The notes: generated from the letters alone by a model not told the origin. Counted from the stretch's first letter, positions 52,029-62,333 are shown. The stretch is DNA of 64,000 nt from Sphingobacterium sp. SYP-B4668 (GCF_027627455.1 NZ_CP115483.1:4154001-4218000); one strand, 5' to 3'. Numbers and translations: made by a program.

Positions 52029-53699
52029 ATGATGAAGTCAAGTTACAAAATGCGTTATATCCTTTTACTCCTATTATTGGTTTTGACGGTGTCCTGTTTT
52101 GGACAATTTTTGAACCAAACGACCACATTCACAAAGGCAGATTCGCTAAGGGGCCAGCTCTCTCCTCTTCGGACGTGCTATGATGTCACATATTACCACT
52201 TAGACGTAGCCGTTGACCTGCACGGCAAATCGATTACGGGGAGTAACCTCTTTACCTTCAAAGCCGTAAAGAACTTTCAAGTGCTACAATTCGATTTGTT
52301 TGATAATCTCAAAATCGAGAAGATATTATACAGAGGGATTGAAATACCATATACTCGAGAATTTAATGCGGTATATCCCAAATTCCCGAATATGATTTTA
52401 GCAGGCTCGATAGACTCTTTTCAAGTATTTTACTCCGGAATACCTATTGCTGCAAAAAAAGCACCTTGGGACGGTGGATTTGACTGGAAAAAAGATCAAA
52501 ATGGTAAAGCTTGGGTAGCAACAGCCTGCCAAGGCCTAGGTGCAAGCTCCTGGTGGCCCAATAAAGACCATCTCTCGGATGAGGTGGACAGTATGCTCAT
52601 CTCTGTAACTGTCCCTGAGCCACTTATGAACATTTCGAATGGACGCTTGAAAAGCATAGAAAAGCCGCAAGCGGGATACCGCAAATTCAATTGGTTTGTA
52701 TCCAATCCGATAAACAACTATAATGTTGCCCTCAATATCGGTGACTACGTCCATTTTAACGATAGCTATCAAGGCGAAAATGGCCCATTGGACATTGACT
52801 ACTACGTCATCCGAGGACATGAATCTATTGCAAAGAAACATTTTGGTGCAAATGTAAAACCGATGCTAGAAGCATTCGAACACTGGTTTGGCCCTTACCC
52901 TTTCTACGAAGACAGCTTTAAACTAATAGAGACTCCACACTTAGGCATGGAGCATCAAAGTGGTATCGCATACGGCAATCAATACAAAAACGGATATCTA
53001 GGTCACGATGGTTCGGGCACGGGTTGGGGATTGAAATGGGACTTTATCATCATACATGAAGCGGGGCATGAATGGTTCGGCAACAACATTACGGCCGGGG
53101 ATATCGCAGACCTTTGGATCCACGAAAGCTTTACCAACTATTCGGAGGCCCTTTATATAGACTATCATTTCGGTAAAAAAGCCGGCCAGGAATATGTGCA
53201 TGGCAATAGAAAGGGAATTCAAAATGACATACCCTTACAGGGTCCTTATCATGTCAATAAAGAAGGTTCGGGTGATATGTATGTAAAGGGCGGCGTACTG
53301 CACAATATGATTCGGACAATTATCAATGATGATGACAAATGGAGAAGTATATTGAGGGGTCTCAATAAGGACTTTTTCCATCAAACAGTCGATTATCAAG
53401 ATATTGTCTCTTACCTCTCTAGACATTCGGGGATAGATATGTCAACGATATTCGAACAATATGTACAACATACTGATATCCCGACTTTAGAAGTCAAATG
53501 GGGGAAAGACGGCTTACCGCAGGCGAGATGGATCAGTGACGTGAGGGACTTTAAGATGCCTATCGCGATAGGTATAAAAGGAAAGGAACGTCAACAGATA
53601 CAGCTGACCACGGTATTCAAACCATTAGAAATATTGGGATTGAGTAAAGCAAACATTGACATCGACACCTTTAATTACTATATTAAGGTATCGATGTAA
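52029..53699 (+). CDS. M1-family zinc metalloaminopeptidase, exported
   Basis: A 556-residue periplasmic or secreted aminopeptidase with a hydrophobic leader ending near VSCFGQ; the start may also be at the second or third ATG. The zinc site is HEAGH (343-347) with the third ligand E366 (IHESFTN). The GxMEN-like substrate motif is GMEHQ (306-310). It lacks the C-terminal helical domain of E. coli PepN and matches the short Bacteroidota M1 group. It converges with an S9 peptidase gene 17 bp away and belongs to a peptidase cluster. Confidence 0.92.
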   Translation: MMKSSYKMRYILLLLLLVLTVSCFGQFLNQTTTFTKADSLRGQLSPLRTCYDVTYYHLDVAVDLHGKSITGSNLFTFKAVKNFQVLQFDLFDNLKIEKILYRGIEIPYTREFNAVYPKFPNMILAGSIDSFQVFYSGIPIAAKKAPWDGGFDWKKDQNGKAWVATACQGLGASSWWPNKDHLSDEVDSMLISVTVPEPLMNISNGRLKSIEKPQAGYRKFNWFVSNPINNYNVALNIGDYVHFNDSYQGENGPLDIDYYVIRGHESIAKKHFGANVKPMLEAFEHWFGPYPFYEDSFKLIETPHLGMEHQSGIAYGNQYKNGYLGHDGSGTGWGLKWDFIIIHEAGHEWFGNNITAGDIADLWIHESFTNYSEALYIDYHFGKKAGQEYVHGNRKGIQNDIPLQGPYHVNKEGSGDMYVKGGVLHNMIRTIINDDDKWRSILRGLNKDFFHQTVDYQDIVSYLSRHSGIDMSTIFEQYVQHTDIPTLEVKWGKDGLPQARWISDVRDFKMPIAIGIKGKERQQIQLTTVFKPLEILGLSKANIDIDTFNYYIKVSM

Positions 53700-53716
53700 T
53701 CCTAAATTGGCTCTGT

Positions 53717-55960
53717 CTACTTCCATGTGGGCGGGTCTACACCCAACAAATGCTTGACAAAGAAGTCCCGCCGCTTGTGTTCTCCATACGCACCACCACT
53801 GGTATGATCCAAACCTGGCAACAGGATGAATTCGTGGGGCTTACCGGCTTTGATCAACGCATTCACAAATTGATAGGTGGATGAAGGATCCACGTTGCTA
53901 TCCAGCTCTCCTACAAGAAGCATCAGCTTACCTTTGAGATTGCTGGCATGCACGATATTAGAAGATGCAGCATAGTGGGCACCTATGGGATAGCCCATCC
54001 ACTGTTCATTCCACCAGATCTTGTCCATCCGATTGTCGTGACATCCACAAGAAGCAACTGATACCTTGTAAAAATCAGGATGAAAAAGCACCGCTCCGGC
54101 AGCATTCTGACCACCGGCAGAGGTGCCATAAATCCCAACCCTATCTAAATCCATATATGGGTAATGCTGTGCAGCGCTTTTCATCCAAGCAATGCGATCA
54201 GGGAAGCCGGCATCTTTTAAATTCTGCCAACATACATCATGAAATGCCTTAGACCGATTGGCTGTGCCCATCCCATCAATCTGTACGACAATAAATCCAA
54301 GCTCTGCAAGCTCAGCCATCCCGCCACCGGTCAATACCGTAAATTGCTTCGGCACAAATGAATCATGGGGACCAGCATAGATATACTCAATTACGGGATA
54401 TTTTTTTGCAGGATCAAAGTCCTTTGGACGTACAATGATTCCCCAAATATCCGTCACACCGTCTCTTCCCTTCGCCACAAAGGATTCCATCGGTTTCCAT
54501 CCGGCAACTAGTAACCCTGTTATATCCGCATCGACTAATGATTGTACGACTGTGCCATCTTTTGCGGATCGGAGTACGCTCTTGGGAGCCTGATCGATAC
54601 GGGAATAGGTATCAATGAAATAGCTATGATCTGGAGAGAAAACCGCGCGATGGGTTGCATTCTCGTCGGTCAACGCAAGCAGCCCCGTCCCGTCAAAATT
54701 AATCTTGTAATATTGAATAAAATAAGGATCTTGTCCTGCGACCATACCACTTCCCTCAAAGATAATCTCTCGCTTGCTAGCATTGACGTCAATAACTTTC
54801 CGAACGACCCATTCACCTTTTGTTATCTGATTTTTCACCTGTCCAATGACCGCATCATAAAGGTACAAATGTGTCCATCCATCCCGCTCCGACATCCAAA
54901 TAAGTTCCTTACCGCCATCGACTTCGTATCGATAGGTCTTACCATAGTAATTGACAAAAGTCTTACTCATCTCTTTCACTATAGTACGCACCTGTCCAGT
55001 AAGCGCATTAATTTCCATAATTCGGTATTCTTGATGACCCCGCTTGTTGTAATCAAATATTAAGGACTTACTATCATCCCGCCATCGAAAGTTGCTGACA
55101 AAATACTGATCTGGAATAAGCTGCATATCTACTTTATACTGCACCTGCTGAGCGAGATCAAAAAGTATAGGTTGGCGTTGGGGAATACTATCCCCAGGCT
55201 TGACGTAGTCCCTGTCAAAAAGCTTGGGTTGTAACTGATCGGTTGGAGAGGATTCAATCAATGGAACTTTACCAACTTTGACTGTCGTGAGCAAACTAGT
55301 CAAGAGCTTCTCTCCGTCAGGCGACCACTCTATATCACTCGAATAATAACGGGCAGCTGTCCCATCAGTAGTTAACTGCTTACCTGACTGTTCATCAGAG
55401 GTACGGACGTATATATTATAATTCTGGATATAAGCCTCTTTCTTGCCATCGGGAGATTTGGCTTTATCTGCACGCTGTTCATTTCTGAATCCGCCTTCAA
55501 AATTCCATTTACGCTCTTGACTTCTCTTAATATCCTCTTGCACCGTCAACTGTCCACGTTTCGTATCAAAAACCATTTCCTTGTCGTAGGCCTCAAATTT
55601 AAGTAGATTGTCTTTTTCGACACGCAATCGAATTAAAGATAGCTTGGACGATGTAATCGACATTCCTAAAAGCGCACTCATCTTGTCTATCAACAACTGA
55701 TGATCAAACAGCGGTCGGCGACTCCCATTGACATGCTGCAAGACATACTTAGCACCTGTACCATCGTCCAAGGTATACCAAAACTGTTGACCATCTTCTA
55801 GCCATGTAAAGTTGGTTGGATTGTTTAATACTTTATTCCCGTATCGGCTATAGTAACTATTGGCGCTATCGTAATCTTCCTGTCTGCCTTGCCCAAATAC
55901 CGCCAACTGACAACCTATAATTACCAACGAAATGCCATACTGTACTAGTCGTCCTACCAT
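53717..55960 (-). CDS. S9-family prolyl peptidase (DPP-IV type), exported
   Basis: A 747-residue enzyme with a signal peptide (to about residue 23, LAVFGQ). It has an N-terminal eight-bladed propeller (about 30-480) and a C-terminal alpha/beta-hydrolase domain. The catalytic serine is in YGTSAGGQ (S614). The Asp is in VGELDSNVDP and the His in GLDHTSGGAYGEH. GTSAGG instead of the usual GWSYGG marks it as a different subgroup from the S9 gene at 57859. It should release dipeptides, probably after proline, in the periplasm. Confidence 0.9.
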   Translation of the reverse strand: MVGRLVQYGISLVIIGCQLAVFGQGRQEDYDSANSYYSRYGNKVLNNPTNFTWLEDGQQFWYTLDDGTGAKYVLQHVNGSRRPLFDHQLLIDKMSALLGMSITSSKLSLIRLRVEKDNLLKFEAYDKEMVFDTKRGQLTVQEDIKRSQERKWNFEGGFRNEQRADKAKSPDGKKEAYIQNYNIYVRTSDEQSGKQLTTDGTAARYYSSDIEWSPDGEKLLTSLLTTVKVGKVPLIESSPTDQLQPKLFDRDYVKPGDSIPQRQPILFDLAQQVQYKVDMQLIPDQYFVSNFRWRDDSKSLIFDYNKRGHQEYRIMEINALTGQVRTIVKEMSKTFVNYYGKTYRYEVDGGKELIWMSERDGWTHLYLYDAVIGQVKNQITKGEWVVRKVIDVNASKREIIFEGSGMVAGQDPYFIQYYKINFDGTGLLALTDENATHRAVFSPDHSYFIDTYSRIDQAPKSVLRSAKDGTVVQSLVDADITGLLVAGWKPMESFVAKGRDGVTDIWGIIVRPKDFDPAKKYPVIEYIYAGPHDSFVPKQFTVLTGGGMAELAELGFIVVQIDGMGTANRSKAFHDVCWQNLKDAGFPDRIAWMKSAAQHYPYMDLDRVGIYGTSAGGQNAAGAVLFHPDFYKVSVASCGCHDNRMDKIWWNEQWMGYPIGAHYAASSNIVHASNLKGKLMLLVGELDSNVDPSSTYQFVNALIKAGKPHEFILLPGLDHTSGGAYGEHKRRDFFVKHLLGVDPPTWK

Positions 55961-56117
55961 TTTACAAATTACGTTTTATACTCTTTGTACTTATTTTCAT
56001 TTTATTGCTCCGAATAAATAAGATCATCACCCCCAATAGTAATCTCATAGTGGTGTCGTCATTTGAACCGAGATGGACGATTGGTCTCGACAAAGACAGC
56101 TACAGGCTCTTTAGCGG

Positions 56118-56255
56118 CTAATGGAACGATTCCCTACCCACATCATCAATTTCTTCGCGCTGATGAAAATGGGGATAGAAGTGGTCCAACACATCGTCCT
56201 GAATCCCAATACTTGTAGTACCCGTAACTGGAGCAGAAAACCGTAGATTTTTCAT
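56118..56255 (-). pseudogene. Fragment of an AraC-family regulator (cupin N-terminus)
   Basis: A 45-codon open frame on the minus strand reads MKNLRFSAPVTG...IQDDVLDHFYPHFHQREEI, which resembles the N-terminal cupin of Bacteroidota AraC regulators (sequence such as DHFYPHxHQHEEIQLTWI). It breaks off at a stop after REEIDDVGRESFH. Downstream a second frame contains NRPSRFK, recalling the cupin's NQPHVFK, then stops again. No HTH domain is present. I infer a decayed gene; resemblance was judged by eye and could be coincidence. Confidence 0.45.
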
Positions 56256-56375
56256 ACACGCTTATAACAGGTATCACGCAATTTACGTTTATTTCAGAAA
56301 ATAACATTAAAATAGGGTCAATGTTAAACAAAATATGGACGGACAGTGACTTTTTATTTTACTCGATTTTACCTG

Positions 56376-56383
56376 TATCTTTG
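56376..56383 (+). promoter_or_regulatory. -7 box of the M24 aminopeptidase gene
   Basis: TATCTTTG matches TAnnTTTG, about 70 bp before the ATG at 56455. No convincing -33 element. Confidence 0.45.
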
Positions 56384-56454
56384 TACGTGTTCCTTTCTGA
56401 AGGAGATAATTACTAAATCACAATTTATTTTCATTTACCGTTACCTTACACTAT

Positions 56455-57843
56455 ATGTTTACAACACAGACTTACCAACGACGACGGGAGGCCTTAAAAA
56501 AAGAGGTGAAAAATGGTGTTATCCTACTGTTGGGCAACATCGAGAATCCCATTAATTTCGAGCACAACACATATCCATTTAGACAAGATAGCACCCTGCT
56601 GTATTATCTCGGTATACAAGAACCAAAGCTAGCGGTGATTTTGGACATTGACGAGGATAAAACCATCTTATTTGGCGATGAACTCAGCATGGACGAAATT
56701 ATATGGATGGGCAGACAAGAGACGTTAAAGGAGAAAAGTATAAAGGTAGGTATCGAAGAGACTCGTCCCCACGCTCAGCTGGCAACATACCTTCAAAAGG
56801 TAGAGGCCTCTAAGAGAGTAGTGCATTATCTCCCGCCGTACCAATCTGCCAACAAGATTTTACTGAGCAATCTTTTGAAGATTCCTATTGCTCAACTCCT
56901 ACCTTCGGTGACTTTAATCAAAGCAATTGTCCAACAAAGGAGCATCAAAGAGGAGGAGGAAATTGTCCATATTGAAGAAGCCATACGCGTATCTAATGAA
57001 ATGCACTTACTGGCAATGCGTATGGCAAAGCCGGGCATCAAGGAGCATGAAATTGCAAATGCTATCCAGCATCTAGCTGCGGACCAAGAGTGTACGATGG
57101 CTTACCCGCCAATAGTAACTATCAATGGTGGAATTCTACACAATCATTACCGTCTCCATACGTTGCAATCTGGAGACTTGTTCTTGAATGATTCAGGAGC
57201 GGAGAACGTCATGGGGTATGCTGGGGACATTACGAGGACATTTCCGGTCGACAAGACCTTCACTCCCAAACAACGGGATATCTATAACGTCGTATTGCAT
57301 GCATTTACCACGGCAAGAGAAGCTTTGAAACCAGGCATCCGATTTAAGGATATCCACCTCCATGCCTGTCTGGCATTAACAGAAGGACTAATCGACCTTG
57401 GGTTAATGAAAGGAAATCCGAAAGAAGCAGTAAACGCACATGCCCATACACTTTTCTTCCAATGTGGCCTTGGACACATGATGGGATTGGATGTGCATGA
57501 TATGGAAGATCTTGGTGAACAATACGTGGGATATACGGATGCTGAACCCAAGGATACTAAAACCTTCGGACTAAAGTCCCTACGTCTCGGCAAAGAACTT
57601 CAGGAAGGATATGTCCTCACAGTCGAGCCAGGATTCTATATCATACCCGAATTAATTGACATGTGGCGGTCCCAGGGGAAGAATAGTACATTTATCAATT
57701 ATGACAAAGTTAATGAGTATAGAGACTTCGGTGGTGTACGCATTGAGGATAATTTTTTGATTACGGCTAATGGTTACCGCCTATTGGGCCCTGAATTGAT
57801 CAAGACTGTAGAAGAAATCGAAAACTATAGGGCGAACTATTAA
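56455..57843 (+). CDS. Xaa-Pro aminopeptidase (M24B family)
   Basis: A 462-residue aminopeptidase P-like protein that removes N-terminal residues before proline. It has an N-terminal creatinase-like domain (about 1-165, FTTQTYQRRREALKKEVKNG) and a C-terminal pita-bread domain. The metal ligands are placed in DLFLNDSGAENVMGYAGDITRTFPV, GLGHMMGLDVHDMEDLG, VLTVEPGFY and FGGVRIEDNFLIT. No signal peptide is present, so it is cytoplasmic. It starts the plus-strand pair with the S9 gene (15 bp gap). Confidence 0.93.
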   Translation: MFTTQTYQRRREALKKEVKNGVILLLGNIENPINFEHNTYPFRQDSTLLYYLGIQEPKLAVILDIDEDKTILFGDELSMDEIIWMGRQETLKEKSIKVGIEETRPHAQLATYLQKVEASKRVVHYLPPYQSANKILLSNLLKIPIAQLLPSVTLIKAIVQQRSIKEEEEIVHIEEAIRVSNEMHLLAMRMAKPGIKEHEIANAIQHLAADQECTMAYPPIVTINGGILHNHYRLHTLQSGDLFLNDSGAENVMGYAGDITRTFPVDKTFTPKQRDIYNVVLHAFTTAREALKPGIRFKDIHLHACLALTEGLIDLGLMKGNPKEAVNAHAHTLFFQCGLGHMMGLDVHDMEDLGEQYVGYTDAEPKDTKTFGLKSLRLGKELQEGYVLTVEPGFYIIPELIDMWRSQGKNSTFINYDKVNEYRDFGGVRIEDNFLITANGYRLLGPELIKTVEEIENYRANY

Positions 57844-57858
57844 GCATAAGCTCACACT

Positions 57859-60030
57859 ATGATTAAAAACATTCTTAAAATCCTTCTATTAACGGCGATG
57901 TACCTATGTGCCACCCACAGCGTGGCCCAGAAGCGACAATGGACGTCAGATGGCAACGCATACTATTCTTTTGGTCAGGATGGGATAGAAATCGTGGATA
58001 TCCTAAATCCAGGTCAACACCAAGCCTTTCTAAAAAGTCAAGACCTTATTCCTAAAGACTCCGCAGCGGCATTAAATGTGCAAAGCTTTCAAGTATCTCC
58101 AGATGGTAGCAACCTGCTTCTATTTACTAATACACGGCGGGTGTGGAGAGAGCACACACGAGGAGACTATTGGGTATACCATAACCGTTCAAAAAAGCTG
58201 GTTCAACTTGGCAAGAGTCTTCCCATCTCGTCACTTATGTTTGCCAAATTTTCACCAAATGGTCAGCAGGTAGCCTACGTATCCAAGCATAATATCTACA
58301 TCGAAAATCTTTCGGATAATCGAATCTTAAAAATCACGAACGATGGTACGGATCGCATTATAAACGGGACATTTGATTGGGCGTATGAGGAAGAATTCGG
58401 TTGTCAGGATGGTTTTCGTTGGTCTCCTGATGGCACCAAGATTGCATATTGGAAACTAGACGCAAGAGGAACCCGGAATTTTTTGATGATCAACAATACG
58501 GATAGTCTGTATTCCTTTACCATCCCAGTAGAATATCCGAAAGTAGGCATGAATCCATCCGCATGCTCAATATGGTTCTATGACGTCACCAATAAATCCA
58601 CCAAAAGAGTAGAAATCGCAGGCGATGACATCCAGCACTATATCCCGAGGATGGAATGGGTACTGGATTCAAAGTCTATCATCTTACAACAACTGAATCG
58701 AAAACAAAATGTCAGTAAGATAATCGTATGTGATACCCACACAGCAAGAGGTAGGACAATTCACCAAGAGACAGATGCGGCTTGGATCGACATCAAAGCA
58801 CGCTGGAACGATGGAGACCCCAGTGGTTGGGATTGGATAAATGACGGTAAGGAGTTCATATGGCTGTCAGAGAAAAATGGTTGGCGACAAATTTATAAGA
58901 TTGACCTACATGGTAAGGAGACGTTGATTACAAAAGAAGCCTACGACGTGATGAATTTGGACTTTTTAGATGCAGCGCACAACAGCATCTATTTCTCTGC
59001 GTCCCCAAATAATGCCACCCAGAAATATCTCTATCGTATTGCTATATCGGGAGGCAAAGCCAGCCGAGTAACTCCTCAGGGCTACGAAGGGACTAATACT
59101 TATACCATTTCTCCTAACGGCGAACTTGCGCTTTTCAGTACTAGTAGTCAAGCATCCGAATTTTCTGACGAGGTAGTACAGCTCCCTTCCCACAAACAAC
59201 TTCTTGCTGCCGACGAAATTACGAAAGCGCACCCGAGAAAGACAAAAGCGGAGTTTTTCAAAGTGACGACAATGGATGGCGTAGAGCTAGACGGCTGGGT
59301 AGTCAAACCACGCAACTTTGATCCATCTAAAAAGTATCCAATCGTATTCTACGTATATGGAGAACCCGCCGCTCAAACCGTCACCGACAATTTCAATACA
59401 GGTTCTAACTTTTTGTATACAGGAGATATGAGCGAAGATGGCTATCTATACGTCTCGCTAGAAAACAGAGGAGCACCGGCACCTAAGGGACGAGAATGGC
59501 GAAAATCAATCTATCGCAATATTGGCGTCATCAATATCCGAGATCAAGCAATGGGGGCCAAAGAAGTTTTCAAATGGGGATATGTGGACACCACGCGTGT
59601 AGCTGTATGGGGCTGGAGTGGTGGTGGTGCCTCGACTCTCAATCTATTGGGCCAATATCCAAACATTTATCAAACGGGGATCTCCATTGCTCCGGTGACG
59701 AATCAATTGTTCTATGATAATATCTATCAAGAGCGCTATATGGGATTGCCCCAGGAGAATCTAGGCGACTTTGTAAAAGGATCGGCGTTAACATATGCCA
59801 AAAATCTTCGTGGCAACCTGCTATTGATCCACGGAACAGGTGATGATAATGTACACTATCAAAACACAGAAGTATATGTAAACGAACTTGTTAAACACAA
59901 TAAACAATTTCAATTGATGTCCTACCCGAATCGTAGTCATTCCCTCAATGAAGGTGAGGGTACTACGCGGCATCTCGCTGACCTCTTCACCCAATACCTC
60001 AAAATCCATTGTCCCCCAGGGGCTAAATAA
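57859..60030 (+). CDS. Dipeptidyl-peptidase IV, S9 family, exported
   Basis: A 723-residue peptidase with a signal peptide (to about residue 24, THSVAQ). It has an N-terminal beta-propeller (DPPIV_N, about 50-450) and a C-terminal hydrolase domain. The conserved glutamates of the substrate site lie in DWAYEEEFGCQDGFRW. The catalytic Ser is in AVWGWSGGGAS (S587), the Asp in HGTGDDNVH and the His in NRSHSLNEG (H694). It should release N-terminal X-Pro dipeptides in the periplasm. It is probably co-transcribed with the upstream Xaa-Pro aminopeptidase, giving complementary proline-specific activities. Confidence 0.93.
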   Translation: MIKNILKILLLTAMYLCATHSVAQKRQWTSDGNAYYSFGQDGIEIVDILNPGQHQAFLKSQDLIPKDSAAALNVQSFQVSPDGSNLLLFTNTRRVWREHTRGDYWVYHNRSKKLVQLGKSLPISSLMFAKFSPNGQQVAYVSKHNIYIENLSDNRILKITNDGTDRIINGTFDWAYEEEFGCQDGFRWSPDGTKIAYWKLDARGTRNFLMINNTDSLYSFTIPVEYPKVGMNPSACSIWFYDVTNKSTKRVEIAGDDIQHYIPRMEWVLDSKSIILQQLNRKQNVSKIIVCDTHTARGRTIHQETDAAWIDIKARWNDGDPSGWDWINDGKEFIWLSEKNGWRQIYKIDLHGKETLITKEAYDVMNLDFLDAAHNSIYFSASPNNATQKYLYRIAISGGKASRVTPQGYEGTNTYTISPNGELALFSTSSQASEFSDEVVQLPSHKQLLAADEITKAHPRKTKAEFFKVTTMDGVELDGWVVKPRNFDPSKKYPIVFYVYGEPAAQTVTDNFNTGSNFLYTGDMSEDGYLYVSLENRGAPAPKGREWRKSIYRNIGVINIRDQAMGAKEVFKWGYVDTTRVAVWGWSGGGASTLNLLGQYPNIYQTGISIAPVTNQLFYDNIYQERYMGLPQENLGDFVKGSALTYAKNLRGNLLLIHGTGDDNVHYQNTEVYVNELVKHNKQFQLMSYPNRSHSLNEGEGTTRHLADLFTQYLKIHCPPGAK

Positions 60031-60045
60031 TTTTCAAAGACAAGA

Positions 60046-60086
60046 CAAATGAGGGGCATTTTTTTGCATAAAATATCCCTCATTTG
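60046..60086 (+). terminator. Terminator-like hairpin after the S9 gene
   Basis: A 10-bp inverted repeat (CAAATGAGGG at 60046-60055, CCCTCATTTG at 60077-60086) has a 21-nt loop, 15 bp after the stop. Confidence 0.55.
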
Positions 60087-60389
60087 TTGAAAAAAGATTA
60101 CTTCATATCAACACCTATCGTTTTAGATTTACTGGCTTTTACGTCACTTGCGCCTTTAACATAATCCTAAAAATCCTGCTCCTACTCTGGATGTCTGTAA
60201 AACGCCGATTCTATCATTTAACATACTTCCAATATACTATTTTCTGGCATTTTACGTTACCATTATGACACCTAAAAAAAGCATGTTTTGGTTCATTCTG
60301 AACCAAATAATTTTTTCTCTTCTTACACGGAGATTGATATTTTTTCAGTAGTTTTGCATATTAATAAAAAATCGATTAAAATTCACTAA
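60087..60389 (+). promoter_or_regulatory. mreB upstream region with -7 box
   Basis: The roughly 300-bp gap before mreB has no supported gene. It holds TAGTTTTG (60349-60356), a match to TAnnTTTG, 33 bp before the mreB ATG. No clear TTTG lies 17-23 bp upstream of it, so the promoter is probable but not complete. Confidence 0.45.
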
Positions 60390-61412
60390 ATGGGGTTATT
60401 TAACTGGTTTACGCAAGAAGTTGCGATTGATTTGGGTACAGCTAATACCCTCATTATCCATAATGACAAAGTAGTAGTAGACGAACCCTCCATCGTTGCA
60501 TTTGACAGGACAACAAACAAAGTAATTGCTATTGGCCGCCAAGCAATGCAGATGGAAGGTAAGACTCACGATAATATAAAAACCGTACGCCCGCTACGTG
60601 ATGGTGTGATTGCCGACTTTACAGCAGCTGAGCACTTGATTAGGGGCATGGTCAAATTGATTAATAATGGGAAAAGTTGGTTTTTTCCTTCCTTAAGAAT
60701 GGTGGTCTGTATTCCTTCGGGCATTACTGAAGTTGAAAAAAGAGCGGTTCGTGACTCCGCCGAGATTGCAGGTGCCAAAGAAGTATATTTGATTCACGAG
60801 CCAATGGCTGCTGCGCTAGGTATCGGAATCGATGTAGAAGAGCCTGTTGGTAATATGATTATCGATATCGGTGGCGGGACTACAGAGATTGCGGTAATTG
60901 CACTTTCTGGGATTGTGTGCGATCAATCTATTCGTGTAGCCGGGGACAATTTTGACTCGGATATTGTGCAATACATTAGAAGACAACACAATATCATGAT
61001 TGGTGACCGTACAGCAGAAAAAATCAAGATTGAAGTTGGTGCTGCTCTTCCAGAATTGCAAGAACCACCAGAAGATTTTGCAGTGCAAGGTCGTGATTTA
61101 ATGACAGGTATTCCAAAGCAGATTACTGTCTCTTACACCGAAATTGCACATTGTTTGGACAAATCTATCTCCAAAATCGAAGAGGCAATCTTGAAAGCAT
61201 TAGAGATTACTCCTCCAGAACTTTCTGCTGATATCTATCAGACAGGAATCTACCTAACAGGTGGAGGTGCCCTTTTAAGAGGCTTGGATAAACGTATCCA
61301 AGCAAAGACAAAGCTACCTGTGCATGTAGCAGAAGATCCTCTTCGTGCGGTAGCTCGTGGAACAGGAACGGCGTTAAAAAACATTGGGAAGTTCAAATTC
61401 TTAATGCAGTAA
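60390..61412 (+). CDS. mreB: Rod-shape-determining actin homologue MreB
   Basis: A 340-residue bacterial actin that guides lateral wall synthesis. ATP-site motifs: AIDLGTANTLI (D14-T20), the phosphate-2 loop NMIIDIGGGTTEIAVIA and the C-terminal GIYLTGGGALLRGLD. An amphipathic N-terminal MGLFNWFT fits membrane binding. It is the first gene of mreBCD-PBP2 with normal length and a start 33 bp past the -7 box. Confidence 0.97.
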   Translation: MGLFNWFTQEVAIDLGTANTLIIHNDKVVVDEPSIVAFDRTTNKVIAIGRQAMQMEGKTHDNIKTVRPLRDGVIADFTAAEHLIRGMVKLINNGKSWFFPSLRMVVCIPSGITEVEKRAVRDSAEIAGAKEVYLIHEPMAAALGIGIDVEEPVGNMIIDIGGGTTEIAVIALSGIVCDQSIRVAGDNFDSDIVQYIRRQHNIMIGDRTAEKIKIEVGAALPELQEPPEDFAVQGRDLMTGIPKQITVSYTEIAHCLDKSISKIEEAILKALEITPPELSADIYQTGIYLTGGGALLRGLDKRIQAKTKLPVHVAEDPLRAVARGTGTALKNIGKFKFLMQ

Positions 61413-61499
61413 TAGATTTTTATCATTCATCAATACGCGATATAGAGTGGGTCCTCCCTTTCTATATCGCGTAATTGTTAAAAAACCAAGACAAAAAAC

Positions 61500-62333
61500 A
61501 TGAGAAACCTATGGTTGTTCTTAGTCAGATATAACGCCTTTTTTTGGTTCATTCTCTTTTTTGTCTTCTCTGTAATCTTGATTGTACAGAACAACACCTT
61601 CCAAAGATCATCTGCATTCAATTCATCCAACGTAATAATAGGCAACATGTATGCAAAAGTCAACTCATGGAAAAGTTACCTTGCGCTATCAGAAGCCAAC
61701 GAACAGCTCGTCCAAGAGAATGCTGCCTTACACAATCAATTGCAGCGGTATACAGTTAAGAATATTGCAGACTCCGTACATATTGTAGACAGTATCGAAC
61801 AAGGACGATATGAATTCATTGTTGCCAATGTGGCCAACAATAGTATTCACCAGAAAAGTAACTATTTGACCTTAGATAAGGGAAGCAAAGATGGCGTGGA
61901 GAAAGATATGGGTGTTATTACCTCTAACGGTATCGTAGGTATCGTCTTAAATGTATCCCGTGATTTTTGCACGGTTCAGTCTCTTTTACATCCCGACACG
62001 CGGATTTCTGTGACCTTGGGTAAATCGGAGGTCTTTGGTTCATTGGTATGGGGAAGTAATACAGACTCAAGATATGCAATGGTAAGGGACATCCCAAACC
62101 ATGTAAAAGTGTCAAAAGGAGAAGATGTCTTCACCTCTGGTTTTTCTATTTTTCCGAAAGGAATTCGCGTTGGCAAAATTGTAGAGACAGGTATCACCTC
62201 GGGTGAAAGTTTCTTGGACCTGAGATTGCTATTGACAACAAATTTCTCAACTCTCCAACATGTTTACATACTGAAAGACAAACTTGCGGAAGAGAAAAAA
62301 CAATTAGAAGAAACTAATACGGATAATGGGTAG
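61500..62333 (+). CDS. mreC: Rod-shape protein MreC
   Basis: A 277-residue inner-membrane protein with one N-terminal transmembrane helix (about 12-32, FFWFILFFVFSVILIV). A coiled coil follows (about 60-82, LALSEANEQLVQENAALHNQL), then a periplasmic double beta-barrel with the MreC motifs SNGIVGIVLNVSRDFCTVQSLLHPDTRIS and GSLVWG. It links MreB to MreD and PBP2. It overlaps mreD by 8 bp. Confidence 0.95.
   Translation: MRNLWLFLVRYNAFFWFILFFVFSVILIVQNNTFQRSSAFNSSNVIIGNMYAKVNSWKSYLALSEANEQLVQENAALHNQLQRYTVKNIADSVHIVDSIEQGRYEFIVANVANNSIHQKSNYLTLDKGSKDGVEKDMGVITSNGIVGIVLNVSRDFCTVQSLLHPDTRISVTLGKSEVFGSLVWGSNTDSRYAMVRDIPNHVKVSKGEDVFTSGFSIFPKGIRVGKIVETGITSGESFLDLRLLLTTNFSTLQHVYILKDKLAEEKKQLEETNTDNG

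Noticed and set aside
53699..53717. Terminator between the M1 and S9 genes
   Set aside because: Only 17 bp separate the two stop codons and no inverted repeat fits there.
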